Assembly (NCBI GenBank): GCA_036897445.1
Contig: JAYMTL010000084.1
Coordinates: 21,970 to 85,969, forward strand
Source of the DNA: Pelargonium tetragonum
Lineage: Eukaryota > Streptophyta > Magnoliopsida > Geraniales > Geraniaceae
Reading direction: 5' to 3'
DNA: 64,000 nt
The notes under the pieces were generated by a model. That model searched no databases and was not told the origin of the DNA. It saw only the letters and a list, made by a program, of their open reading frames with translations. How positions within the stretch are numbered: the stretch's first letter is position 1; each line of letters starts with the position of its first letter. Positions 37,816 through 49,050 of the stretch are shown piece after piece. Both the position numbers and the translations under genes were made by a program.

Positions 37816-39240
37816 TCATACGAGATCTTGAAACACTCCCTTGGAATAAGGTATAGACCAAATACTTATTCCAAAAGGGGCTCCATAGACATAGAAAAAA
37901 GCGAGTTCAACTTAGTAAAGGGTTCCTATACGAAACTTAAGTACTTTCTTATTCTTAAATATCGTACCTAGATAATTAGACTTTTAAAAGTTAATACAAG
38001 AGTCCCGCTAAATTAAATAAATAAGTAGCCTTCAAATTCCCCTAGCGAAAAACCCCAATTTCTATAGCATTCCTAGTTGCTTCTTCCTTTTCAATCCGGC
38101 AACCCCTTGGTGGTTTAGTAAAAATTATGTCTTAAAAACCTGCTATAAAAAGTACTAGGCTCTCTGAAACAAGAGTATATAAGTGTATACCTTTGCAAAA
38201 GGCAACTCCTAATGACAGCTTTATTTAAAGTGTTCCCATATTTGGTAAGTTCGGCACTTTTGATAAAGAGCAAAATTCCTGCATCAAGTCAGTAGAAGAA
38301 AGAGCCCCGTATATAACCCCAAATATACTTGACATAGAAGATTGTGTGATTCGAGAACAAAAAAAATAGGAAATAACATAACGAGTCTCCTACCCTATAA
38401 AGGGCATAAACTTTATTAATGAAAAATCTGTATCAAAAAGGGGGGACTTTATTAATCCAGTAACCCGAAGAAGAGTATTCCACCTTATCTCATATCAGAT
38501 ATCTCGAGCTTCCTGGGAAATAAGTTAGATTAAAAAAAGGAACCAAAATCGGGTATTGCATTGCATAACTGAAAGTGTCAAAATCCTACGTGGGTAACTA
38601 CTCCGGAGCTCTTGAGGAAAGGGGCCCTATTAACACGGATCTAGGAAACCCATAAATTGCTTCCACTCTTTTTTAGAGAAATAACTCAAAGCTTTTTGTG
38701 ACAGTAGCATAAAATGAAACTATGCCTTTATAAATTAAGAATTCTCCCTCTTTACCAAGTAAGGCTAACCCACTTAAGCGTTTTATATAAGGGCGTAGCC
38801 AAGAATAAAATTAGAACGAAAATGAACAGAGTATCTATAAAAAGGGGCTTCAGTAGAAAATAGAAAGCAAGTTCTAAGGACACCCTGTGTGGTAACCGGA
38901 CATGTTATAGATGGATGGTATTACAGACTCGCTCGATAAAATCTCTTAGTCTTAGTATAGTAGGGCAGGAATCCCTTATTTCAGTCTTTTTTTGTATTGT
39001 TTTAAGAGAGTAGGGCCCTTCCTTCATAGGGTACGGAATCCCATTTAAGAAAGTGATTAGGAGATTCGAACCCTTGTTTTACGGCAGCCTTAGCTCCTTT
39101 CAAATAATCAAATAAAAATCAAAACTCCGGTTATTTATTTTTAGAATAGAACACAGATCCCTAGAATAGGCCACCCTTTTTGTTTGCAGTTATTACTGTA
39201 GAGTCTTAGAGGGAAAAAGTACGCCCACACTTTATAGACT
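37816..39240. other. Gene-free background DNA
   Basis: No gene. GGGCCC sites lie at 38622-38627 and 39013-39018. A T-arm-like word (GGGTTCGAATCTCC on the minus strand) lies near 39058, but no tRNA can be folded around it. Confidence 0.6.
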
Positions 39241-39490
39241 AAAACATCTTCTAAAATTTTCTTAACCTGCTTGGCTGTCACTCTTCCTTGTACTAGTAAC
39301 TATTCCTGCTTTCTTAAGAGCAGAACTCTGGGTCTTCTAAGTCTTCTTAATACCTATACCCCTATCCCAGTTTTAGTTTATACCCGCCTCGTTAGGAGCT
39401 AGACTTCTCTAAGTCCTTGCACCACTCTTTGGTTGGAGCTTTCTTAGTCTTGTAGCTCCTCTTTCTTCTATTAGCAAATTAAGTAACAGA
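39241..39490 (-). other. Pyrimidine-rich patch with broken Lys-rich stretches
   Basis: The plus strand is C/T-rich. On the minus strand two short basic stretches can be read (RRKRSYKTKKAPTKEW and ALKKAGIVTSTRKS), separated by TAA and TAG stops and a phase change. This looks like a decayed relative of the stretches at 34.2 and 37.7 kb. No gene is supported. Confidence 0.25.
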
Positions 39491-40479
39491 AAACCCTAAG
39501 GAACTTTTACGTTTCCAGTAGCTACTAACAATACAAAAATGGAAGCTAGTGGGTGCTTTAGTTAAGGGTTTACTTCTAAACTAAACAACTAGCGAGTCTC
39601 CTTAATTCTTTTGGAAGGAATTCCTAATTTTTAGATTTAGGGCAAGGTCTTAATAAAGACAGGAAATCTCGGTTTTCTAGTTTTGGGAGCAGGGCAAACG
39701 AGTGAGTAGGACTACGTCCCTTTGTTTCTAAATGAAAATCTTCGGGTAGTAGAAGGTTCTAAAGCTAAATAGAAGTTGAACTTGCTTAAATAAAATAGTC
39801 AGATAAGAGTCCAATATATTGTGCTGTGTCACTTACCTCTCTCTTTTTAATCTAAAGGTTCTAAAGGTAGGGTTTCTTTTCTTTACCTTAAGTGATTTTA
39901 ATAACCCATTCTTTAGCTATAGCTTGGTAATCTTTCTCTTTTTACTCCTGATAGGCTTAACTATAAAAGTCAACTTCCTGCCGCGTATTAACTTGTTTAG
40001 CAACGAAAAAAAGCTTTAGAAAGTTTTTAGAGTTTCCGGTATTTCTCTAAGCAAGAATTACTTAAAAGTCCTAATTACAATTACAAAGGGTGCGGGGACT
40101 TCCAGTATTGCGGTAGGTAGATAAACCTTCAAAGTAGCTTACAAATACGTCTTGGTAATGGATCAGATAAGAGCGCTTCAAAAAAAAGAACAAACTAGGA
40201 GCCGGGATTCACTGGGTATCTTTTACTCGAGGAAATTGCCTTTATTGACTTTAGCTAGCCTAGAAATAAAGTATACTACTGGATTTCCTTCGAAGTTGTA
40301 AAGATAAAAAAATAAGGGAGACTGTATTCCCTGAAAAAGAAGAGGTATTAGTCTTATAATTTCAAAATTAAGACCCTAGCACGGAATTCCGCCCAGGAAT
40401 TGTCTCAGTTAAATTTTTTTATATACATAAAGAATTTAGAGAAAAGAAATTCGAGTATAAGCACTTGAAGAGAGAGTGC

Positions 40480-40770
40480 CTACTTAGAGAGAAATGTTGG
40501 AGTACTTGCCGATAATAGGATCTTGCATGAAATTCCGGTATTTATGAAAGCTACAAATTTTGACAAATTAACAAAGTCTTGTTTGCAAGGATATGGTTTC
40601 TCAATTTTTGGGGAAACTCTTATAGTATAGTTTGGCTTTTTACCTTTATTGATATTAAAGCGTATTCCCAGATTCCTGAGAAGATATTTAAAAAGAATAT
40701 AAAGCAGGAGTGGAGGCAGTTTTTGGGTCCTATGGTTTAGCCAAAAGAACCCCGATTCCTTTAGGTACAT
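40480..40770 (-). other. 96-codon unassigned open frame
   Basis: ATG-initiated minus frame with a hydrophobic segment (about residues 20-34, LPPLLLYILFKYLL) and a basic middle. No family is recognised. It is among the three longest frames in the window, but a frame near 100-130 codons is expected by chance in 64 kb of this composition. Confidence 0.1.
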
Positions 40771-42057
40771 AGTGTAAAGTTATATTGCCCACTGTCATAA
40801 AGAAATACTTAAAAGTTTACGATATACGAATCTATCCTAGGTCCTCTTTGTAACATTCTTAAATGTTATAAGGTTTGCCAATCTTATACGCCCTCCAAGG
40901 AAGAGAGTAAGTCAAAATCAGCAAGGGGTTTACAAAAAAAAGGTTCTTGTTATTAATAAAGGTACTTGAGCTTTACGCTTTTTCTATTACTAGATTTTGC
41001 ACTATCTAGCTGAGAACGGTAAATATCTTGTATTTTACAAGGCTCCTGTAAATGTTTCCAGAAAAGTGGAATACTCACTTCTTCAGCTAGGGCTTGCTTA
41101 AGAAAGGTGTACTTACTTGATACTCTTATCTCTTTTACAGGTATTAGGGCTTCTATTTCTCTCTAATATCAAATAGAATTCTGAGTAAGATAATAAGAGA
41201 GTCTCAAAGTCAAAGTCATAGATAAAGTGTTAGGTACTCCGTCAATAGGCTGGCCGATCTCTACTGTAGGGGCCAAGGCAGAATGAAAGACTGCCAAAAG
41301 AGAGATTTTCTTTCATTCGATAGTATACTCTACACTCTAGCTAAGGGAGCCAACCCCTACTAGAAGTCATTTCTCATTACTAAATCTAAATACAAAAATG
41401 ATATATTTAATTATCAACAAGACAGCAGTTGGGATCCCTGTATCTGTGAGAGACCCTTATGTAATGAATGTACTCGTTTTCTGGTCAGGGACATGTTACT
41501 AGCTCAGTTATAGTGGTAACGTACTCTTTTTTAGCGAACAAGGTAAATATTCGACTGATGAAGAGCTCTACAGGAGGGGTTACTCATACGAAAGCGGCAA
41601 GCTTTTAGTTATACATTGTCTCAAGGATTAGCAAAAGGTCAAAAAACTAGAAAAGATCCAGAAACACATACAATTAGACAGCTTTATTAAACGACAGATA
41701 TAAATTGAAATGAGTTCTTATAATTGCTGGAACAAGGTACTGGACTACCTAAAAAACTAACTTATTATGCCACAAGGAAGTTTTAAGACTTTCTTATTTA
41801 AGGGCCTCCGTTAGAGAAAGAGTCCTTATAACGGGTTCCTTAGTCATTTTCAAATATCTCTTAATAAAAGGTCCCTCTAGCACTTACCCCAATCTTGAGC
41901 TGTTAGGAAATGCGCGTATATCAACTAAAACAGGGTTCTTTAAACTTGAACCTAGACTCAGTCAGAAAGGGGAGCAAGAACAAGAATAGGAAGCTTTTTC
42001 CGGTTTGGTTGGATTATAAAAGGAGAACTTCTAAAGCTAAAAAGCTGCTTTCTTATT

Positions 42058-42077
42058 TTCCGGATCTAGTTAACGAA
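42058..42077 (+). repeat. Dispersed repeat B, copy 1
   Basis: TTCCGGATCTAGTTAACGAA. It shares TTCCGGRTYTAGTTAAC with 43645-43665 and 56251-56271, all in the same orientation. Flanks are not conserved. Confidence 0.7.
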
Positions 42078-43644
42078 AAGTTTCTTAAGGGTATCTTTTA
42101 GGGAGTCGTTCTTGTTCTAAATGTAGTGTGTAGTATGTGAACTCGTGCTTTTTCTTAAAAGAGTCAGAATCCCCCAACTTTGTTCCCTGCGTTGGTTTTT
42201 TAAGTAAGGAACCCCTTCATTATACGAGTATTTGCTATCTATACAATAGGCATAAAGTTACAGCTAGTTTTATTCTTATATTTCTGCTATTCTCACTTTT
42301 CCAAACCGAACAGTTGGAATCCCACGGGTAAATTGACTTTATTATATAACGTACACCCATTCCCTCATTTTCGCCATATAAGGATAACTCCTACTTACAA
42401 AGCTTGCTATTCCTCTGCGCTTTCACAATATACTTTTAATTTTCTGAGGTTTGTATTTCTAAAGGAAGCAAATTAAGTCTGCGTAGAGCCGTAAAGGAGT
42501 TCTTTCTAAACCCGTTTTCTAAGTAAATGAGGTTAAAGTTTTTGTTATGGTACAGCATAGAGGGCTAGAGAAAACAGGTAGTGCAAAAGCGGGGCTAGCT
42601 GCAGGTCCTAAGATTAAGAAATCAGTCAAAGTTTTCCGGACAGTTCCTTTTTGTATATTTGGGTTAGAATTACTTTTATGTCAAGAGAATTTTATAGGGG
42701 TTTCCTTAGTTTAAACTTAACCTGAATTGACTCTAAAATTTTTGATACTGATTGGAGTCCCATTCTTTTGTAACAGTAGAGTATCCCTTACCTGTTTAAG
42801 GCGGGCTCTTTTCTATTTATAAATGTTACTCTGCGTTTAGCGATTATTTGAACCCATAGTTAGCTCTTTTCGAATTCTTAATTTAAACAAAGCCTTCCCC
42901 CGTTGTGTAAAAGCCCTCCCAAACTTCGATTTTCTTCAATTAGCCGCTTACAAACCCTGCATAAAGCTTCCTTTCGAGAGTCCTTATCTATATCCTATAA
43001 AGGATGCTGGAATAATCAAAGAATATCAGAAAATTGAAGTGGACTAAACCCCCTCTAAAGATAGTAGAAACCAGTACTACTAATAGCTAAATGCAAGAAG
43101 AAAACTAGACAGCATTTCCTAAAGCCGCAGCTGCGTGGGAAGGTCAAAATTCCTTAATTTTTAGTTAACCAGGTTATATTAATACCTAACTATAAAAACT
43201 ATACTATAAGGGTTACAAAACTAGATACCCTTTCATTCAAATAGCAACACTGTTCTAGCTTAGAAAGTCTTAATTTTAAGAAAGAGTCTATTTGAGTTTT
43301 TAAACTTATAGACCAAAGGTAAATCCCAGTTTTGGGTATCCCTTAAGAATTAAGGAAAAAAAAGGTTTAACAACAGGAAATTAGATCTTTTCATCTGTCT
43401 TTTATGTTGACAAAAGAGAAGTTTGTGTTCTTGTGTTTCCGGTTTTCTCCGTAAAGATTTAGGGCTAAAGCAACGAATTTCAGAATATAGGACTCAAGTA
43501 AAGCTTTTCCTGTTGGTGTTATTCTGCTTTAAATAAAAATTTTTTATTCCTGATTTTTTTATTTAAAGAGTCTACTAATTAATTGATTGAAGTTCCTAAC
43601 TCCTATTGCAGTCTCTAGCTGTCGAAACAAGGAATGTGAGTCTT

Positions 43645-43665
43645 TTCCGGATTTAGTTAACAAAG
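43645..43665 (+). repeat. Dispersed repeat B, copy 2
   Basis: Matches copy 1 over TTCCGGATYTAGTTAAC and continues CAAAG. It lies about 1.6 kb from copy 1. Confidence 0.7.
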
Positions 43666-44187
43666 TAAGTCATAAGAAAGTTAAAGCAAGGTATGACTAA
43701 GGTGGGTCTTCTAGTACCCACGGGCTTAGGAATTAAGATATGACTGCACTAAAACTACTCGAGAATTTTTATACTTTTTAGCGTTAGCGGCCCCTTTTTT
43801 TGAAAGGAAAGTTAAACCAAGATATTTGCAAGTTGATAAAACAAGAGATTCCCTACCCTAAGAAAGTCCATTACTCGAAGGGCTCTCATGGGATACAGAG
43901 TCTAGCACGAAGGTATAGGAATACCTAAGTTTTTTAAGAGATTTAAGTTAGCTAGGAGTCTCTTTTTAGGCTTATTAGATTATAGGGTTTAGAACATTTA
44001 AGCAATAGTTAAGTAAAAGGGTTTCTTTTAGGGCACAGAGTTGTATTTAGGAATTCTTAGGAGGTTTTTAGGGGTTATCCTATATTTTTATAGAAGTCGG
44101 TTTTTACTGTAGAGGGCTGTTCATAGTGTGAGGTGGTCCATACAAAAACTATTAAGCATTAACCTTCTTCGGAGGACCTCCGGTAAG

Positions 44188-44224
44188 AAGGATGTACTAC
44201 TAATCTTTCTAAGCAAGCTTACCT
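44188..44224 (+). repeat. Dispersed repeat C, copy 1
   Basis: A 37-bp core starting AAGGATGTACT and ending AAGCTTACCT, identical to 44950-44986 except for one A/C change. Weaker similarity extends about 65 bp upstream (CCATAC, ACTATTAAG) and about 25 bp downstream. The two copies are direct, 762 bp apart. Confidence 0.9.
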
Positions 44225-44949
44225 CTTTATCATATAAAGACAGAAACTCAGAGGAATTAAGAGTAGAAAGAACGTCTAATCTATAGGTAAACCCTAACTT
44301 GTACAAGATAAAGCACGGGACAGATGAAAGCACTCACAAAATAAGAAAGAATCTAGTCTGCAAGCCTAAAAAACAGGGCATATAGCCAGTATTCCTTAGA
44401 ATTTTGTAAATAGTAAAGTTGTTAGATTAAGAATTCCTGAAAATGGAATATAGTCAATCCGATGCAATTCAAGTCAAATGTATCAGTAGAAGAGGAATTC
44501 TGCTTACTTAGGATTACTAGAATACACTAACTAAAAACTAAATCTCCTGTAAGTCTCTCCGCTATGTATGGGTATTTCTCTAGTCTCCAAACTAGCTCCC
44601 TCGCTCACACAGAAACCTGTGATGAATAAGTCAAGTGAAGTCCTAAGAACAGGGTAGAGTTCTAAAACATAGTCAATCTTGACTCTATCTCCAATTTAAC
44701 TCTTTCCAAAAAAGGTATAGAATACTTGCGATGAGGCTTTCTAAATGCTGGATAATAATTTCGATATTGTTTAGTCTCTATTCATAATCATGAGTCTGGA
44801 AAGTATTTACGGAAAAAGTTTAGTACTCTTAAAAATCCCTGAATTTATTAGCTTTCCTTTTAGATTCTGGTTTTCCTTTGTAGTAGTTTAGAGTGTAAGA
44901 TTGACCATACCGATACTATTAAGTTCCCGCCTCCGTTTCTGTTGGGTAT

Positions 44950-44986
44950 AAGGATGTACTCCTAATCTTTCTAAGCAAGCTTACCT
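44950..44986 (+). repeat. Dispersed repeat C, copy 2
   Basis: Second copy of the 37-bp core, 36 of 37 positions identical to 44188-44224 and in the same orientation. The more diverged flanks (from about 44891) also align with copy 1, so the original duplication was about 120 bp. Confidence 0.9.
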
Positions 44987-46136
44987 TTTGATATGATAAG
45001 CACATAAAGGCAAGAGGAATGTAAAGAGCTACTTCTTCTATTCTCTTAGTATAATTCTAAAACTAAGGGGACTCTAAAAGCTACAAACTTACAAGGCACT
45101 TAAAGAGAAATTCTGGTATAATAACCAGGGCACGCTTCTATTGAATTAGTATAAAATCTGATTGTTGGTTGGAAGTCTTTTACTGAATAAGTTTTGATGT
45201 AATGGTAGGTACTTTCTTTTTACTGGAGATATTGGGTTGCTTAGTAAAGGTTTAAAGTAAGGAAGTGCTAGTTCAAGGGCTTTCGGATATTTTACTATTA
45301 AGCTCATAAAGTCCCCTTTCTTTTTTATGTTAGAGAGTTTCAGGTTTAACAAGGTAGGAATGTTTAAAGTCAGGGTAGTTTCATTAACAGACTGGCTCTG
45401 TTTTCATGGTATCTGTATCTTGTGTGTCCCTTGCTGTATCTGTAACTAATCTAAAAATGTAAAGGAAATCCGATTAATAGATAGTTTTCTATGCACCCTA
45501 ACGAGTAAGATTTCTGTAGTTTCGGTTGTTCCGGGTAATTTATTAAAAGCATCCAGGATCCTTAATAGATATTCGGAATTCTAGTACAAGGCTCTAATCT
45601 AATTCTTAAAAGGAACTCTCCAGATGTCATGCTAGCTTTAGCAGAATAGGTATATGAATTAGTTAAACTCTGTAAGGACATGAGGTCCATTTCAGAGTAG
45701 GGTAAATACTACATTTAACTTGAATTGGATTTCCTATATTCTAAATCCTTTCTTTACTTTTACTAGTCTTTTTCTTCAACAGGTAGCCTTAACTATAGAA
45801 GAAGGACCCCCTTTAGAAAGCCAAAACAAAAAAGTTAGGAAACGAAGTTAAGGTATCGCAGATAAGAAAGCTACTACCAAGATCGAGAAGTCGGGAAGAA
45901 GTTGTAAGTATAAGGAATTCCTTTTCGGGGTCAGTCTTATAGTAAGTTCTAGAAAAAGTTTGGTAGTTTCGCTTATATATATGGGTAACAAAGTCAAGGG
46001 TTCTAAACTCTTTCTTATTAGTGACAAAAGGGGTTGATAAGTCATTTATTACAAGAAGTACGTATATAAAAACAAGGTTAAAAATACACTCTTGCGTCCT
46101 AGCTCCTCTACCAAGTCGGAATAGAAAACGTAAAGG

Positions 46137-46162
46137 ATTTCTATAATTTCAATTATAGAAAT
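46137..46162. other. 12-bp perfect inverted repeat, 2-base spacer
   Basis: ATTTCTATAATT-TC-AATTATAGAAAT. A perfect 12-bp arm with a short spacer is expected well under once in 64 kb, so it may be a real hairpin or a binding site. Confidence 0.6.
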
Positions 46163-46366
46163 GTAAATGAAAAGGATATAAAAGTTTAGAGGTAAGATTT
46201 CCTTTTTTCTGAGGATATTTTAGAAGTTTAAAGAGCACTCCCCTTTCACAAAAGGCAGGAACTTTGTGAAGGAGGCCATAGAGTCTAAAAGGAATATGCC
46301 TACATACAGAAGAGGCACACCACTTACTTCTTTCTTTTCTTAATGACTTGGAGTTATTATCACTTC

Positions 46367-46382
46367 TTTTATGAGCTAGAAG
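46367..46382 (+). repeat. TTTTATGAGCTAG word, copy 2
   Basis: TTTTATGAGCTAGAAG, sitting at the change from C/T-rich to A/G-rich sequence. Related to 20513-20528 and 49104-49117. Confidence 0.5.
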
Positions 46383-46686
46383 TTTATGATAGAGTAAGAG
46401 AAACAGTAAGATAGAAGGAAGATAGGGGAGGGAAGCTAGAGAGATAAAGATATTGATATTCTATAATGTAGTTAATGGAACTAGGAAAGTCTTATTTTAC
46501 TTATTTGTTAGTCTTAGATTAATTAATAGATAGTTAATATAAATACCACTTAAAAACTAAGGAATGTATCTATAGTAGATAGGTGTTTTAGTGTATATTC
46601 AGGGTTATTTTCGTTCCCTGTCTCTTATCGTACAAAGAAAATAGTAGAGAAGGAATCTAAGTAACCAACTGTAGCATAGCGAAAGG

Positions 46687-46701
46687 AGGTAATGTAATTA
46701 A
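46687..46701 (-). repeat. TTAATTACATTACCT word, copy 2
   Basis: Exact 15-base match in minus orientation (AGGTAATGTAATTAA on plus). It lies between the purine-rich half of the patch and the Lys/Arg-rich stretch at 46748-46975. Confidence 0.85.
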
Positions 46702-46747
46702 TAATTAGTATAGTACCACTTACACTATACCAACTTCAAAATCTTCA

Positions 46748-46975
46748 TTACTTTCCTTCTTTTACTAACTTTATTGACTTCTTCTGCTGTTTCTTCATAA
46801 CTCTTTTATGAGTCCTCTGAGCTATAACCCCTCCTAGGGTTCCGCCTATCTTACGGGCTTCTTCTATTCTAGCTTTCTTATTAATCCTTGTAGCTCGACC
46901 CGGTCTCTTGGACCTTACTCCTTTAGAGGTCCTTGTTGTAGCTAAGACTACTCTTTGCCTTTCCGAGTAAACTTT
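46748..46975 (-). other. 75-codon Lys/Arg-rich open stretch, no 5' ATG
   Basis: The minus strand is open from AAA after a TAA (46976-46978) to TAA at 46748-46750, followed at once by TGA. About 40% of the 75 residues are Lys or Arg, with short Gly-rich turns (IGGTLGGVIAQRTHKR). The only ATG is near the 3' end. This is the longest and most basic member of the Lys-rich family. It could be a histone-like or ribosomal-protein-like relic, but no residues identify a family. It could also simply reflect the extreme purine bias of the minus strand. Confidence 0.25.
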
Positions 46976-49050
46976 TTAGTAGGAATTTCTAGTGTAATAA
47001 ATAGATATTAGATGTTCTCTTACTTGTTAATTAAGGCAAGATTTATCTTGTTCCTTGAAGTTACTGCTACAGAGAGAGGGGATAGAACTTATAGAGATTC
47101 CAGATAATAGTTACTTACACCCAAGGGTACCGAAGAAAGGAAAAAAAGACAAAGGAGTACACCTTATAGCACCAATGATTGATTTCATAAAGTAAAGTAT
47201 CCCATTTTTCAAAGCCTGTTTCTTAATACCTATACACTTGCAACCTACTTTAGCGGAAACTTCAGGAATAAAAAGACTCTATTTACACAAGACACAAGTA
47301 AAGGCAATTTCTTTTCTAAAATAAAAAAGGCTTAGGAAATAAGGCATAAGGATTATTATAAGGAATCCTTAAATGGCTCTATATTCAATTAAATTAAACA
47401 CGAGTTTAGGTACCCTTTTATTAAGCCTTCTTTTTTGGGGTATTAGAATCCTTTCAAGTCAAGATTGAATATATAATAGGATTAAATTAAGAGGTCCCTA
47501 TTTCCCTTTTAAGGTTTCCCTGGACCACCCGTGTGTAAAAGGACACATTCCAAGTTCTGTTGCTGAGAAAAACAAGGAGCCCCTCTTAGTCTTAACTTTA
47601 GGTTAAAGAAACAGGATTTTCTAGAGAAAGGGTCCCAAATGGGTAAGATTTAAGAAATTCAAGGTTCTTTGCTAACTTTAAGCAACCCTTTTTGGGGGGA
47701 CTTTAGTCAAAATCGTTTTTATCAAAGATATAAGATAAATGCTCTTTCAAAAGTCAATTCCTAGGTGCCTTTTTTACAAGTCTTTTTCCTTATTTACTTT
47801 TCTGGGCTAGGTAAGAACCAAAAATTCTTTACGCTTTTATGGACTTAGACTTTCTTTCCGTTGCTTAATCAATTTCTTGTTAACTAGATCAAAAGCAGGG
47901 AACAGCAAGTAGACAGCTCCCCTTTTTCTTTACTACCCCAGACGCGGATACTCTGCAACTAGAGTGTACCCCTTTCTAAACGAAACCTCTTTTACCTCTA
48001 CTCGGGTTCCCCCGTATACCAGTATAGAATTGCCTCTTACTCAAATAGCTCTAATAGACTGGATAGTATTTTATTATACTTTGACTTGTTCCTAAATCTT
48101 TCTTAAATGACGCTGACCTCTAAAAACCCCGGTAACAGGAGTTCAAGTCCCATAACACTGCTAAAGAGTACTTTTTAAATTTCAAGCGGAACTGGAAAAC
48201 CCAACCTTGCCTTATATAAAAGAATGATATTCCTTGTTTAGTGGTCTCTATACTGAATTAGATCTAAATTTAAGTATAAACCTTAGGACGTGGATCCTTA
48301 TATAAAATAAAGGGCTATCTTTATGTTAATTATAAAGAGTTCTTGCGCCCTCGTGTATGTAGAAGATTACCCAAGTTTTTGTTAAGTAGAGAAAGATAGA
48401 TTATTTTAGAAGAGGAACTCCTCATTTTACAGGATTTTGAACCAGCGTTACTATTCTATTTCTGTTACCTCAAGTTTTTTACTTAGTTAAGTAAACCGGG
48501 TAAGAAATGTTCTAAAGTAAATTACAAATTCAATGTGGCCTTCAGAAAGCGGAAAAACTATCCCTTTAAACCACCTTTTTATTTATATATTATATAATAT
48601 TATATAAGGTTATCCTTTATTTACTTCATATAATAATATTATTATAGAATTCAAAATGCTTTGTAGATGATAGATGATCTAGCTTATAATTTAGGTGGAA
48701 TAATACCAAAAGGAGTCCCCTTGTAGAAAATGTAAATAAAGGGTATCCACTACACTTAACCTGGCAAAAAGGGTACTTTGTAGCACAAGTTAAAGAGTAA
48801 GAGATTCCTCAACGGAACAACGGATCTCTTGTTATCTTAATGCTATATGTTTGAAATCAGGAGATTTTATTTAACATGATTAAAATATTCCGAGAGCTTT
48901 AGCTAAATAGGGGCCTTGTTAGTTTAGGGGTGTTACTTAAGCACAAGTCAAGACTTTTTTGGCTAACTAAAAAAATTCCTTTGCTTGTAGAATACCTATC
49001 TCATTAAAGCTGAAAGAGAATTTACCCACGAACATCCACAAGAAAAACTT
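46976..49050. other. Gene-free background DNA
   Basis: No gene. It contains the paired A/T palindromes at 48590-48646. Nothing else I can support. Confidence 0.6.
48590..48646. repeat. Two 18-bp perfect A/T palindromes, 21 bp apart
   Basis: TTATATAATATTATATAA at 48590-48607 and TATAATAATATTATTATA at 48629-48646 are each perfectly self-complementary. The segment around them is nearly all A/T. Such clusters are seen near organelle replication origins and recombination hot spots, but that is inference. Confidence 0.6.

Larger units (their letters stand above)
39491..43920. other. Gene-free background DNA
   Basis: A 96-codon minus frame at 40480-40770 is the longest here, with no recognised motif. 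A 66-codon plus frame at 39819-40019 is hydrophobic. Repeat B copy 1 lies at 42058-42077 and copy 2 at 43645-43665. A purine-rich segment at 41630-41710 reads as basic peptides in two different frames, which shows how little such readings prove. Confidence 0.5.
43921..46330. other. G-biased domain carrying duplicated segments
   Basis: The plus strand is G-rich relative to C in several blocks (43930-44140, 45140-45340, 45850-46045). The domain holds the 37-bp repeat C twice and a shared word, AAAGTCAAGGGTTCT, at about 45991 that recurs near 50355. Short minus frames (65-70 codons) have no motif. No gene is supported. Confidence 0.4.
46331..46747. other. Patch with pyrimidine-to-purine switch
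   Basis: It starts pyrimidine-rich (TTCTTTCTTTTCTTAATG), then turns purine-rich at the TTTTATGAGCTAGAAG word (46367-46382), with GATAGAGTAAGAGAAACAG following. A copy of TTAATTACATTACCT on the minus strand is at 46687-46701. No gene. Confidence 0.4.

Noticed and set aside
39058-39078. GGGTTCGAATCTCC (minus) as a tRNA T-arm
   Set aside because: The T-stem has a mismatch and no anticodon or D-arm can be folded. Only a 5-bp outer pairing was found at a tRNA-incompatible distance.
41450-41580. CTAGCTCAGTTATAGTGG, like a tRNA D-arm with a following UUU loop
   Set aside because: No T-arm or acceptor pairing at the right distance.
41630-41710. Basic peptides in two overlapping plus frames
   Set aside because: Two frames cannot both be genuine. 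The double reading shows that purine-rich DNA alone gives protein-looking Lys-rich text.
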